From Streptomyces griseus subsp. griseus (lineage in GTDB: Bacteria > Actinomycetota > Actinomycetes > Streptomycetales > Streptomycetaceae): a stretch of DNA of 64,000 nt. Where the stretch lies: positions 186,001 to 250,000 of the forward strand of contig NZ_JOJE01000003.1 in NCBI RefSeq assembly GCF_000720255.1, given 5' to 3'. Below, in pieces: positions 35,494-43,858 of the stretch (positions within the stretch are counted from its first letter, which is position 1; each line of letters begins with the position of its first letter). The notes under the pieces were generated by a model. It was not told where the DNA came from, did no database searches, and saw nothing but the letters and a program-made list of their open reading frames with translations. The position numbers and the translations under genes were made by a program.

Positions 35494-37312
35494 GCTCCAC
35501 CTCGGCGACTGGGTCGACTCCGGCGTCGACTGGCTCGTCACGCACATGTCCTGGCTCTTCGACGCCATCAAGACGGTCGTCGAAGGCATGTACGACGGCA
35601 TCGACACCGTCCTCACCGCCCCCGAGCCCCTGCTGCTCGCGGGCATCCTCGCGGTGCTCGCCTGGTGGCTGCGCGGCCTGGTCGCGGGCGTCCTCGCGTT
35701 CGCCGGCTTCGCGCTGATCGACTCGCTCGACCTGTGGGACAAGGCGATGTCGACCCTGTCCCTGGTGATCGTCGCGACCGTCATCGCCCTGGTGATCTCC
35801 CTTCCGCTGGGCATCTGGGCGGCGCGCTCCAAGACGGTCAGCGCGGCCGTACGACCCGTCCTGGACCTGCTCCAGACGATGCCGTCGATGGTCCTGCTGA
35901 TCCCGGCGATCCTGTTCTTCGGCATGGGCGTCCCGGCCGGTGTCGTCGCCACCCTGATCTTCGCGCTCGCCCCCGGCGTCCGCATGACCGAACTCGGCAT
36001 CCGCCAGGTCGACGCCGAGCTCGTCGAGGCCGCCGAGGCGTTCGGTACGACACCCCGTGACACCCTGCTGCGCGTCCAGCTGCCGCTGGCCCTGCCGACG
36101 ATCATGGCGGGCGTCAACCAGGTCATCATGCTGGGCCTGTCGATGGTCGTCATCGCCGGCATGGTCGGCACCGGCGGTCTCGGCGGCGCCGTCAACGAGG
36201 CGATCGGCCAGCTCGACATCGGCCTCGGCTTCGAGGCGGGCCTCGGCATCGTCGTGCTCGCCATCTACCTGGACCGGATGACGGGCGCACTGGGCACCCA
36301 CATCTCCCCGCTGGGCCGCCGCGCCGCCGCCAAGGCCCGTGCCGCCAGCGGCCCGAAGGTCTGGAACTATCGCCCCCGCCCCGTCGTCGCGGTCGCCGGC
36401 GTGGCCGCCCTCGCCCTGGTCGCCGGCGGTCTGGGTGTCTTCGGCGGCTCCTCCGGCACCGCCGAGGCCTCCGCAACGGACGTCGGCAAGGGCAAGGAGA
36501 TCAAGATCGGCTACATCCCCTGGGACGAGGGCATCGCCTCCACCTACCTCTGGAAGGAACTCCTGGAGGAGCGCGGCTTCAAGGTCACCACGACCCAGTA
36601 CGCGGCCGGCCCCCTCTACACCGGTGTCGCCACCGGCCAGATCGACTTCCAGACCGACGCCTGGCTGCCCACCACCCACGCCGAGTACTGGAAGAAGTAC
36701 GGCAAGCAGCTCGACGACCTCGGCTCGTGGTACGGCCCCACCTCCCTGGAGATCACCGTCCCCTCGTACGTCAAGGACGTGAACTCCCTGGCGGACCTCA
36801 AGAACCACGCCTCCGAGTTCGACGGCAAGATCGTCGGCATCGAGCCCAGCGCCGGAATGATGGGCCTGCTCAAGGACAACGTCCTCAAGGAGTACGGCCT
36901 CGAGGGCTCCTACGACGTCGTCGACGGCTCGACGCCCGCGATGCTCGCGGAGCTCAAGCGGGCGTACGCCAAGAAGCAGCCGATCGCCGTCACGCTCTGG
37001 TCGCCGCACTGGGCGTACAGCGACTACGACCTGAAGAAGCTCAAGGACCCCAAGGGCGCCTGGGGCAAGGGCGACGGCGTGCACACCCTCTCCCGCAAGG
37101 GCTTCGCCTCCGACAACCCCGAGGTCGGCAGGTGGCTGAAGGACTTCTCGATGACCGAGGAGCAGCTCACCGGACTGGAGGCGCAGATCCAGAAGTCCGG
37201 CAAGGGCCGGGAACAGGACGCCGTCCGCACCTGGCTGCGGCAGCACCCCGGCCTGGTGGACAAGTGGGCCCCCGTCGCCAAGTCCGGCGGCAAGAGCCAG
37301 GCGGCCGGGTGA
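35486..37312 (+). CDS. glycine betaine ABC permease fused to substrate-binding domain
   Basis: 608 residues from GTG 35486. Residues 1-300 are an OpuAB/ProW permease ('LVIVATVIALVISLPLGIWAARS', EAA loop 'ELVEAAEAFGTTPRDTLLRVQLPLALPTIMAG'). After one further membrane helix, residues about 335-608 are the OpuAC-type binding protein ('EIKIGYIPWDEGIASTYLWKELLEERGFKV', 'ATGQIDFQTDAWLPTTHAEYWKKYG', 'TLWSPHWAYSDYDLKKL'). The aromatic Trp/Tyr-rich box fits quaternary amine binding. The fusion displays the receptor outside the cell on the transporter itself. The pair with the ATPase should import glycine betaine or similar osmolytes. Confidence 0.95.
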   Translation: MPRLHLGDWVDSGVDWLVTHMSWLFDAIKTVVEGMYDGIDTVLTAPEPLLLAGILAVLAWWLRGLVAGVLAFAGFALIDSLDLWDKAMSTLSLVIVATVIALVISLPLGIWAARSKTVSAAVRPVLDLLQTMPSMVLLIPAILFFGMGVPAGVVATLIFALAPGVRMTELGIRQVDAELVEAAEAFGTTPRDTLLRVQLPLALPTIMAGVNQVIMLGLSMVVIAGMVGTGGLGGAVNEAIGQLDIGLGFEAGLGIVVLAIYLDRMTGALGTHISPLGRRAAAKARAASGPKVWNYRPRPVVAVAGVAALALVAGGLGVFGGSSGTAEASATDVGKGKEIKIGYIPWDEGIASTYLWKELLEERGFKVTTTQYAAGPLYTGVATGQIDFQTDAWLPTTHAEYWKKYGKQLDDLGSWYGPTSLEITVPSYVKDVNSLADLKNHASEFDGKIVGIEPSAGMMGLLKDNVLKEYGLEGSYDVVDGSTPAMLAELKRAYAKKQPIAVTLWSPHWAYSDYDLKKLKDPKGAWGKGDGVHTLSRKGFASDNPEVGRWLKDFSMTEEQLTGLEAQIQKSGKGREQDAVRTWLRQHPGLVDKWAPVAKSGGKSQAAG

Positions 37313-37338
37313 CCTGACACGCCCGGACCGCCGACCCA

Positions 37339-37387
37339 GGGGCGGGCCCCGCCGTACGTCTGCCATACGGACGGCGAGGCCCGCCCC
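37339..37387 (+). terminator. terminator-like hairpin after the betaine operon
   Basis: GGGGCGGGCC (37339-37348) pairs with 37378-37387; after one mismatch a six-base inner stem (37350-37355 with 37371-37376) continues. No T-run. Confidence 0.7.
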
Positions 37388-37439
37388 TGCTTGCGTGCCC
37401 GATCGCCCACTGACGGGATCCGGACAACCACGTACCGTC

Positions 37440-37673
37440 ATGCCGTCACCCGAGCCCACCCGTGCACCGGCCGTGACGCCGGTCCCGCGGGACGCGAGGA
37501 CCACACCGTCGCGACGACCGAACGACGGCGCCACCCCGCCTGGTCAGCCGGTTCGCGCCGACGGCGGGAGAAGCGGTGGTCGAAGGCGAAAATCCGCTCC
37601 CGTACGGGCCGTCGAGCTGATCTACTGGCGCGATCCAGCAGGTCGGGACGACCGCGCCGTGACGTCGACGTGA
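37440..37673 (+). CDS. doubtful small hypothetical protein
   Basis: 77 residues from ATG 37440, Pro/Arg-rich with a final 'RAVELIYWRDPAGRDDRAVTST'. G+C at third positions is only about three quarters, below its neighbours, and no ribosome-binding site is visible. Listed only because the frame is open and flanked by non-coding sequence; it is more likely spurious. Confidence 0.2.
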   Translation: MPSPEPTRAPAVTPVPRDARTTPSRRPNDGATPPGQPVRADGGRSGGRRRKSAPVRAVELIYWRDPAGRDDRAVTST

Positions 37674-37791
37674 CGGGCACATGAAACGGTTTGCCGAACA
37701 TGCGTAGGGTGCAGAGAACTCCTCAAGAGGTGTGTGCCCCCGGCAGGGCGCGCGGACCGCGGAGCGACGAGCGAAGGAGGGAGCCGGAGCG

Positions 37792-38361
37792 ATGGGCGAC
37801 CACAAAGAACAGCCCCTGCGGGTCGGTGCGGCCGTGCGGCGACGGCGCCGGGCCCTGCAGCTCACCCTGGCCGTCGTTGCCGAGCGCAGCGGTCTGTCCG
37901 TCCCCTTCCTGAGCCAGGTCGAGAACGACCGGGCGCGGCCCAGCCGCAGTTCCCTGGACCGGGTCGCCGACGCCCTGCGCACCACCGCCGTCGAACTCCT
38001 CGCGGCCGCCGACCCGGCGTGCAGCGTCGACGTCGTCCGCGCCGACGTGACCGAGCCGGGCCCCGAGCCCCGGACCCGCTCCCTGGTGCGCGGCCACCAC
38101 CAGATGCACGCCCAGGAGTTCACCGGGGACCATGAGGCGGGCCGCGAATTCCAGTTCCGCAACGACCAGTTGATGTACGTGGCCGACGGCGCCGTGGAGA
38201 TCGAGGCGGAGGGCCGCGCCTACCGGCTCGGCCGCGGCGACACCCTCTACCTCACCGGCGGGGTGCGCCACCGCTGGCGGGCGACCGTGCCGGATACGCG
38301 TGTGGTCGTGGTCGCGGTGGCGGAGCACGTCGAGGCGGTGCAGAACCGTTCTCGGCGGTGA
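37792..38361 (+). CDS. XRE-family regulator with cupin domain
   Basis: 189 residues from ATG 37792, with GGAGG and GGAG upstream. N-terminal helix-turn-helix: 'VGAAVRRRRRALQLTLAVVAERSGLSVPFLSQVENDRARPSRSSLDRVADAL'. C-terminal cupin: 'REFQFRNDQLMYVADGAVEIEAEGRAYRLGRGDTLYLTGGVRHRW', with a His before the Trp. This layout (HipB-PuuR type) usually senses a small metabolite and controls a catabolic or transport gene. The effector is unknown. PuuR, a polyamine regulator, has the same architecture, and a gamma-glutamylation locus lies 4 kb away, but no direct link is seen. Confidence 0.9.
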   Translation: MGDHKEQPLRVGAAVRRRRRALQLTLAVVAERSGLSVPFLSQVENDRARPSRSSLDRVADALRTTAVELLAAADPACSVDVVRADVTEPGPEPRTRSLVRGHHQMHAQEFTGDHEAGREFQFRNDQLMYVADGAVEIEAEGRAYRLGRGDTLYLTGGVRHRWRATVPDTRVVVVAVAEHVEAVQNRSRR

Positions 38362-38384
38362 CGCGGGGCGTGGCGTGGCCGCGC

Positions 38385-38406
38385 TGAGCCCGGGATGAGC
38401 CCGGGA
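38385..38406 (+). repeat. 11-base tandem duplication at a start codon
   Basis: TGAGCCCGGGA is repeated at 38385-38395 and 38396-38406; the A ending the second copy is the first base of the start codon of the next gene. The first copy creates another ATG (38395) in a different frame. Confidence 0.8.
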
Positions 38407-39125
38407 TGAGAGTCGTCTCGCTCGTGCCGTCGCTGACGGAGGCGGTCGCGGTGTCGGTACCCGGTGCCCTGGTCGGCGCCACCGACTGGTGCACACATCC
38501 CGCGGACCTCGACGTCACCCGCGTCGGCGGCACCAAGAACCCGGGGATCGAGCGGATCGTCGCCCTCGCGCCAGACCTGGTGATCGCCAACGAGGAGGAG
38601 AACCGCGAGCCGGACCTCGCCGCCCTGCGCGCGGCGGGCCTGACGGTGCTGGTGACCGAGGTGCGGGACGTACCGCAGGCCTTCACGGAACTGGCCCGGG
38701 TGCTGGAGGCGTGCGGCGCCGGTTCCCGGCCGCGTTGGCTGGACGAGGCCGAGGCGGCCTGGGCGGCGCCTGAGCTGGCGGAGACCCGCAGTACGGCGGT
38801 GGTACCGATCTGGCGGCGGCCGTGGATGGTGCTCGGCCGGGACACCTTCGCCGGTGACGTCCTGGCCCGACTCGGCGTCGATCACCTCTACACCGGACAC
38901 GCCGAGCGCTATCCGCGCGTCCCCCTGGAGGAACTGCGCGCCGGTGCGCCGGACCTGGTCGTCCTGCCGGACGAGCCGTACCGCTTCACCGCCGACGACG
39001 GCCCCGAGGCCTTTCCCGGCCTGAGCTGCGCGCTCGTCAGCGGACGGCACCTGACGTGGTACGGGCCGTCGCTGGCCGAGGCGCCGCGGGTGCTGGGCGC
39101 GGCCCTGCGAGCAGCTCGCCGCTGA
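38406..39125 (+). CDS. cobalamin-binding-like (BtuF-type) helical backbone protein, no signal peptide
   Basis: 239 residues from ATG 38406. 'MRVVSLVPSLTEAVAV', 'LVGATDWCTHPADL', 'VGGTKNPGIERIVALAPDLVIANEEENR' and 'YPRVPLEELRAGAPDLVVLPDEPYRF' match the PF01497-type substrate-binding fold used for cobalamin and siderophores. No signal peptide or lipobox is present, so it is probably cytosolic; such orphan homologues occur widely in actinobacteria with unknown function. Its 3' 89 bases overlap the convergent transporter gene. Confidence 0.82.
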   Translation: MRVVSLVPSLTEAVAVSVPGALVGATDWCTHPADLDVTRVGGTKNPGIERIVALAPDLVIANEEENREPDLAALRAAGLTVLVTEVRDVPQAFTELARVLEACGAGSRPRWLDEAEAAWAAPELAETRSTAVVPIWRRPWMVLGRDTFAGDVLARLGVDHLYTGHAERYPRVPLEELRAGAPDLVVLPDEPYRFTADDGPEAFPGLSCALVSGRHLTWYGPSLAEAPRVLGAALRAARR

Positions 39126-40188
39126 GCAGTCCGCGCGCGGTGTGCGCCGCCGTGGTGACCCAGGCCGCCACCAGCACGCCGTACAGCACCACCGCGAGGA
39201 CCTCGAAGGCCACGAGGCCGGTGTGCCGGGCGAGCGCGGCGGCGCCGGTGACGCAGGTGCCGACCGGGAAGGTGAACGCCCACCACGTCATCGCGAAGCC
39301 CATGCCGTGCCGGCGGGCGCGCCGCACATGGGCGACGGCGAGGCAGAACCAGAGCAGCGCGAAGCCCATCACGGGCACCCCGTACAGCACCGCGAGCACC
39401 CCGAGGCCCGCGCCGTACGGCGCCGGAACCACCCCCGGGGCCACGTCCGCGAAAGCACCGACGGCGGTCGTGGACTGCCCGAGCGGGCCCAGGACCAGAA
39501 ACAGGGTCGGGGTGAGCGCGAGGGGCAGGGGGCCGCCGGTGAGCAGCCGGGCGAAGATCACCGGCAGCGTGGCCAGCGTCGCCAGCAGACTGAGCCCGAA
39601 CATCGCGACGCAGGCGAACAGCAGCGTCTCCCGGGGCTGCCCGGGCGGCAGGTGCGGCACGAGCAGCGGCCCGAGGGCCGCGGACACCATCGGCGCGACG
39701 AGAGGCAGCAACCACACCCCCGTAGCCTGTCCCGGCTCCACGCGGTGGCGTACGGACATCAGGTACGGGACGGCCACGGCGGCCGCCAGCCCGACCGCCG
39801 TACCCGCGGTGAACAGCACGGCGTCGAGCACGACCGCGACCCCGCTGCCGATCACCTCCCGGCCGACGGTGACCGCACCGCCGCCGACCGCGAGCAGGGC
39901 CATGGACAGGCAGCCGTAGAAGGGGGCCGTCGCCGGGTCGAGGAGGTGGGCGCGGGCCTGGTCCCGGTGGTGGGTCCAGTGCAGGGCGCGGGCCACGAGC
40001 AGGGTGAGCAGCAGGGCGAGCGAGAGGGCCCAGACGGCGGTGCAGAGGGTCCGCAGGCCGGGGAGACGGAGGGGGAGCGCGGTGCCAGCGAGGGCGACGG
40101 CGGCGGTGCCCATGACGGTGGCGTACCAGTTCGGTCCGAGGTGACGGACCGCCATGGCGCGCGGGAAGGGGCGGGCGGCGGTGACCAT
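39037..40188 (-). CDS. TDT-family transporter (TehA/SSU1-like)
   Basis: 383 residues from ATG 40188 (GGTGG upstream); ATG 40155 is an alternative. About ten hydrophobic helices. 'HLGPNWYATVMGTAAVALAG' and 'MGFAMTWWAFTFPVGTCVTG' match the tellurite-resistance/dicarboxylate transporter family, whose members export sulfite, dicarboxylates or nitrate-like anions through a five-helix-repeat pore. It is divergent from a LysR gene, the usual regulator of SSU1-like sulfite exporters. The last 89 bases are antisense to the BtuF-like gene. Confidence 0.85.
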   Translation of the reverse strand: MVTAARPFPRAMAVRHLGPNWYATVMGTAAVALAGTALPLRLPGLRTLCTAVWALSLALLLTLLVARALHWTHHRDQARAHLLDPATAPFYGCLSMALLAVGGGAVTVGREVIGSGVAVVLDAVLFTAGTAVGLAAAVAVPYLMSVRHRVEPGQATGVWLLPLVAPMVSAALGPLLVPHLPPGQPRETLLFACVAMFGLSLLATLATLPVIFARLLTGGPLPLALTPTLFLVLGPLGQSTTAVGAFADVAPGVVPAPYGAGLGVLAVLYGVPVMGFALLWFCLAVAHVRRARRHGMGFAMTWWAFTFPVGTCVTGAAALARHTGLVAFEVLAVVLYGVLVAAWVTTAAHTARGLLSGELLAGPRPAPAAPRPATARTTSGAVR

Positions 40189-40236
40189 GGGTCCACCGTC
40201 GCCCGGGGCGGGGCATCCGACCAGGGAGATTGTTCC

Positions 40237-40252
40237 TATGACGGCATAAGCT
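40237..40252. promoter_or_regulatory. LysR-type palindrome overlapping the lysR -10
   Basis: TATG-N4-CATA at 40237-40248 is an inverted repeat of LysR-box type in the gap between the divergent transporter and lysR genes. TAAGCT at 40247-40252 is a -10-like hexamer six bases before ATG 40259, so regulator binding would block its own promoter. Confidence 0.4.
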
Positions 40253-40258
40253 GTGTTT

Positions 40259-41194
40259 ATGGGCAAGACGGAGGGGCGGGCGGAGGGCCGGTCCGCGCCC
40301 GGGGGCTCGCTGGCGCACCGGGTGCCGGATCTCGGGGCGCTGGAGCTGCTGCTGGCGGTGGCACGGCTGGGCAGTCTCGGCGGGGCGGCGCGCGAGCTCG
40401 GCATCACCCAGCCGGCCGCGAGCAGTCGGATCCGCTCCATGGAACGGCAGTTGGGCGTGGCGCTGGTCGACCGGTCGCCGCGCGGTTCCCGGCTCACGGA
40501 CGCGGGCGCGCTGGTGACGGACTGGGCGCGACGGATCGTCGAGGCGGCGGAGGCCTTCGACGTGGGCGCGCAGGCGCTGCGGGACCGGCGGGACTCGCGA
40601 CTGCGGGTGGCGGCGAGCATGACGATCGCGGAGTACCTGCTGCCGGGCTGGCTCCTCGCGCTGCGCGCCCAGCGGCCCGACACGGCCGTGTCACTGCTCG
40701 CCGGGAACTCGGCGGCGGTGGCGGATCGGCTGCTGTCGGACGAGGCGGACCTGGGCTTCGTCGAGGGTCTGACCGTGCCGCCGGGTCTCGACTCCGCGGT
40801 CATCGCCCACGACCGGCTGATCGTCGTCACCGCCTCCGCGCACCCCTGGGCCCGCCGCCGGCGTCCCCTGGCCGCCGACGAGCTCGCCGCGACCCCCCTG
40901 ATCCTCCGTGAGAAGGGTTCCGGCACCCGCCAGGTCCTCGACGTCGCCCTCGGCGGCCTGGCCCGCCCCCTGATCGAGCTCTCCTCCACCACCGCCGTCA
41001 AGGCCGCCGCGGTCAGCGGAGCGGGCCCGGCCGTCCTCAGCGAACTCGCCGTGCGCGAGGAACTCGCGATGCGCCGCCTGGTCAGCATCCCCCTGGACGG
41101 CGTCCGGCTCCATCGATCCCTGCGCGCGGTCTGGCCGGTGGGGCATCGGCCGACGGGACCGGCCCGGGACCTGCTGGCGCTCACACGCGGGTAG
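40259..41194 (+). CDS. LysR-family transcriptional regulator
   Basis: About 311 residues from ATG 40259; GTG 40253 is also in frame, but the -10 spacing favours the ATG of a leaderless message. N-terminal helix-turn-helix 'LELLLAVARLGSLGGAARELGITQPAASSRIRSMERQLGVALVDRSPRGSRLT', then a periplasmic-binding-like effector domain ('LRVAASMTIAEYLLPGWLLALR', 'LILREKGSGTRQVLD'). It resembles CysL/CbbR-group regulators. The divergent TDT transporter gene is its probable target. Confidence 0.92.
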   Translation: MGKTEGRAEGRSAPGGSLAHRVPDLGALELLLAVARLGSLGGAARELGITQPAASSRIRSMERQLGVALVDRSPRGSRLTDAGALVTDWARRIVEAAEAFDVGAQALRDRRDSRLRVAASMTIAEYLLPGWLLALRAQRPDTAVSLLAGNSAAVADRLLSDEADLGFVEGLTVPPGLDSAVIAHDRLIVVTASAHPWARRRRPLAADELAATPLILREKGSGTRQVLDVALGGLARPLIELSSTTAVKAAAVSGAGPAVLSELAVREELAMRRLVSIPLDGVRLHRSLRAVWPVGHRPTGPARDLLALTRG

Positions 41195-41269
41195 GCGGGG
41201 CCTGCCCTCGGGGCCGCGTGCGGCGGTGGTGTGAAAAACCGCTGGCGGTCGGCGCCCGGGTTTCGCAGC

Positions 41270-42247
41270 ATGCCGTCCATGACCATCATCGCTCCGCCCG
41301 CCGTAGGCGTCCGTACCCCGTGGGAAGACCTGCCCGAGTCGGTGCGTGGCGCCGTCGCGCAGGTGCTCGGTGGGACGGTCGTCGATGCCGTCACCCAGGC
41401 CGGCGGGTTCTCGCCCGGAGTTGCCGCGCGGGTGCGGACGGCCGAGGGACGGCGGGCGTTCGTGAAGGCGGTCAGCGCGCGGACCAACCCCCACAGCCCC
41501 GCACTGCACCGCGCCGAGGCCCGCAACGCCGCCGCGCTCCCCGTGGACGTGCCCGCGCCGCGGCTGCACGGGTGCCATGACGACGGCACCTGGGTCGCGC
41601 TGGTCTTCGAGGACGTGGCCGGGCGCCAGCCCCAGGTGCCCTGGCGGCCCGCGGAACTGCGGCGCGTTCTCGACGCAGTGGGGGAGCTGAGCCGCGCCCT
41701 CACCCCGGCTCCGTTCGACGCCCCGCCCGCCGCCGAGGCCCTCGCGGGCACCTTCGACGGCTGGCGGCGGCTGCGGGACGGGGAAGCCGGTGATGTGACC
41801 GAGGGACTGGGCGGCTGGACCGCCGCGCGGCTCGGCCGGCTCGCCGAACTCGCCGCCGACTGGCCCGAGGCCGTCACCGGAGACACCCTCGCCCACGGCG
41901 ATCTGCGGGCCGACAACATGCTCTTCGACGAGAGCGACGGCCGAGTCCTCTTCGTCGACTGGCCGCACGTCCTGCGCACCGTCCCCTGGTTCGACCTGCT
42001 CATCATGCTGCCCTGCGTCCGCGCGCAGGGCGGCCCGGACCCCGAGGAAGTGTTCACCGGACATCCGCTCGGGCGGGACGCCGACCCCGATGCCGTCACC
42101 GTCGCCCTGGCCGCTCTCACCGGCTACTTCCTGAGCAACGCCCTCCAGCCCCCACCCCCCGGCCTCCCCACCCTCCGCCCCTTCCAACGTGCCCAGGGGG
42201 AAGCCGCGTTGGAGTGGCTCAGGGGGCGGGTCGGCGCGCGGTTGTGA
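41270..42247 (+). CDS. phosphotransferase-family kinase (APH/ChoK fold)
   Basis: About 325 residues from ATG 41270 or ATG 41279; no clear ribosome-binding site. 'TLAHGDLRADNMLFDE' is the Brenner-type catalytic loop and 'VLFVDWPHVLRTVPWFDLLIML' the DFG-equivalent. The fold includes aminoglycoside, homoserine and choline/ethanolamine kinases. The neighbouring locus is for gamma-glutamylation of small amines, so an amine or amino-alcohol substrate is possible but unproven. A resistance role is unlikely to be detectable by sequence. Confidence 0.82.
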   Translation: MPSMTIIAPPAVGVRTPWEDLPESVRGAVAQVLGGTVVDAVTQAGGFSPGVAARVRTAEGRRAFVKAVSARTNPHSPALHRAEARNAAALPVDVPAPRLHGCHDDGTWVALVFEDVAGRQPQVPWRPAELRRVLDAVGELSRALTPAPFDAPPAAEALAGTFDGWRRLRDGEAGDVTEGLGGWTAARLGRLAELAADWPEAVTGDTLAHGDLRADNMLFDESDGRVLFVDWPHVLRTVPWFDLLIMLPCVRAQGGPDPEEVFTGHPLGRDADPDAVTVALAALTGYFLSNALQPPPPGLPTLRPFQRAQGEAALEWLRGRVGARL

Positions 42248-42258
42248 TCAAGACCGGT

Positions 42259-42957
42259 TCATGACGTGGGCCGGGATGCCGCCGCGACCAGGGCCCGCAT
42301 CACTCGATCGTCCTCGTCCATCTCCGGATGCCACTGCACGCCCAGGACCCAGCCCGAGTCGGACGGCAGCTCCACCGCCTCCACCGTGCCGTCCGCCGCG
42401 TGTGCCGACGGCAGCAGCCCCGCGCCGAGGCGGTCCACCGCCTGGTGGTGGTACGTCGGTACCGACATCTCCTCGGGGACGGCCTGGGCGTAGAGCGTGC
42501 CCGGGACCGGCTTGACCGGGTGACTGCCGAAGACGCCGAGGACCTCCGCGTGGCCGGCGAGGTGCTGGACGAGCGTGCCGCCGAGGGCGACGTTCAGCAA
42601 CTGCATGCCCCGGCAGATGCCCAGCAGCGGCACGCCCTCCGCCAGCGCCGCCTCGATCAGCGCCAGCTCCCACGCGTCGCGCTCCGGCGCCGGCGGCCCC
42701 GTCCGAGGGTCGCGCTCCGCGCCGTAGCGCACCGGCTCGACGTCCGGCCCGCCCGCGATCACCAGACCGTCGAGGCGGGCCACGGCCGCGGCCGCGTGCT
42801 CGGGCGCGTCCGGCGGAAGCATGGCGGCCAGGCCGCCGGCCCGCTGCACCAGCCGCGGGTACCCCACCGGAAGCAACGCCGCCTCGAGCTCCCACACGCC
42901 CCAGCGCGCGCCGGACTCCAGGTACGTACTGACGCCGATCAGCGGCCTGCCACCCAT
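42259..42957 (-). CDS. PuuD-like gamma-glutamyl hydrolase (class I glutamine amidotransferase)
   Basis: 232 residues from ATG 42957, preceded by GGAGG. 'PLIGVSTYLESGARWGVWE', 'GLVIAGGPDVEPVRYG', nucleophile elbow 'LLGICRGMQLLNVALGG' (Cys114) and 'WVLGVQWHPEMDEDD' (His) match the Peptidase C26 group. PuuD cleaves gamma-Glu-GABA in polyamine breakdown. In this locus it would release glutamate from the gamma-glutamylated oxidised product. A shared upstream motif links it with the GntR/glnA4 promoter. Confidence 0.9.
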   Translation of the reverse strand: MGGRPLIGVSTYLESGARWGVWELEAALLPVGYPRLVQRAGGLAAMLPPDAPEHAAAAVARLDGLVIAGGPDVEPVRYGAERDPRTGPPAPERDAWELALIEAALAEGVPLLGICRGMQLLNVALGGTLVQHLAGHAEVLGVFGSHPVKPVPGTLYAQAVPEEMSVPTYHHQAVDRLGAGLLPSAHAADGTVEAVELPSDSGWVLGVQWHPEMDEDDRVMRALVAAASRPTS

Positions 42958-42986
42958 GTGCCCCTCCGCCTCTCCCCTGGACTCTC

Positions 42987-43017
42987 CAATGGACTACTCA
43001 CATACCTTTCAAGGGTA
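42987..43017. promoter_or_regulatory. candidate GntR operator upstream of the puuD-like gene
   Basis: CAATGG (42987-42992), nine bases, ATACCTT (43002-43008): the same arrangement as at 43785-43806. The second half is part of a near-palindrome TACCTTTCAAGGGTA (43003-43017). It lies 29 bases upstream of the puuD-like start. Confidence 0.55.
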
Positions 43018-43027
43018 ACCACCGTCA

Positions 43028-43762
43028 TCACGTCAGGAACCCCCTGAGCAGCGCCGCCGTCCCCGCGCAGTGCTCCCGCATCATCTCCCGCGCCCCGTCC
43101 GCGTCCCCGTCGAGCACCGCCTCCACCAGTGCGATGTGCTGACGCTGCGAGTGCTCCAGGTTGCGCACGAGCAGCGGGATGCAGTCCAGCAGGTCGTTCA
43201 CCGTCGCCCGGACCGCCGCGTACCGCGCCGTGAGCGACGGGGAGCCGCACAGTTCGGCGAGGGTGAGGTGGAGCATCGTGTCCAGCCGCCGGTAGTCCGC
43301 CAGCGGCGCGTCGTGCGTACGGGCCAGTGCCTCGCGCAGCCGCTCCGCCTGCGCGTCCGTCAGTCCGTGCGCCGCGCACAGGCCCGCCGCGCCGACCTCC
43401 AGCACCTCACGGAAGCGCAGGACGTCCTCGACGTCCACCTCCGCGATCCGGCGCCGCAGCTCGTCCTCGCCGCCGGCGTCCGTACGGGGCAGCACGAACG
43501 TTCCGCCGTACCGCCCGCGCCGCGACTCCACCAGCCCCTGGTCCTGGAGCACCTTGAGCACCTCGCGCAGGGTCACCCGGCTGATCCCGAGCCGCTCCGC
43601 CAGCTCCCGCTCGGCCGGCAGCCGCTCGCCCCCGGGCACCAGACCCAGCCGTACGACCTGCAGGATCTGCTCCAGCGCCTCCTCGAAGCCGTTGCCCGCG
43701 CGCACCGGCCGCAGCACCGGCGCCAGCCGGTCCGACACCACGCCGCCAGGTTCCTCCGGCAT
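43028..43762 (-). CDS. GntR-family (FadR/FCD) regulator
   Basis: 244 residues from ATG 43762, with GGGGGT eight bases upstream; an earlier GTG lacks such a site. Winged helix: 'VRLGLVPGGERLPAERELAERLGISRVTLREVLKVLQDQGLVESRRGRYGGTFV'. FCD effector domain: 'EDVLRFREVLEVGAAGLCA...LDTMLHLTLAELCGSPSL...QHIALVEAVLDGDADGAREMMREH', with metal-binding Asp and His residues. It lies between the puuD-like gene and the divergent glnA4-like gene and is probably their regulator. Confidence 0.92.
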   Translation of the reverse strand: MPEEPGGVVSDRLAPVLRPVRAGNGFEEALEQILQVVRLGLVPGGERLPAERELAERLGISRVTLREVLKVLQDQGLVESRRGRYGGTFVLPRTDAGGEDELRRRIAEVDVEDVLRFREVLEVGAAGLCAAHGLTDAQAERLREALARTHDAPLADYRRLDTMLHLTLAELCGSPSLTARYAAVRATVNDLLDCIPLLVRNLEHSQRQHIALVEAVLDGDADGAREMMREHCAGTAALLRGFLT

Positions 43763-43784
43763 CTGGCCGTACCCCCTTCCCAAG

Positions 43785-43806
43785 CAATGGTTCTCCGCAA
43801 TACCTT
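43785..43806. promoter_or_regulatory. candidate GntR operator between gntR and the glnA4-like gene
   Basis: CAATGG (43785-43790), nine bases, ATACCTT (43800-43806), identical in both blocks and spacing to the motif upstream of the puuD-like gene. It sits 22 bases upstream of the gntR start and 52 bases upstream of the ligase start. Confidence 0.55.
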
Positions 43807-43858
43807 ATGTCTCCCGGCCCGGCCGAAGAAAGCGTGAAGAAGCCCAAGGAGGCTCTCC

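Larger units (their letters stand above)
37313..37791. other. 479-base spacer between betaine operon and regulator gene
   Basis: Contains the terminator-like hairpin, one weak possible small coding region (37440-37673), and TAGGGT at 37705-37710, which could be a -10 for the downstream regulator. CCTC-AA-GAGG at 37721-37730 is a short palindrome. Nothing else is convincing. Confidence 0.4.

Noticed and set aside
35387..37534. 715-codon open frame antisense to the betaine permease gene
   Set aside because: Same artefact; it runs through a terminator and two gene boundaries.
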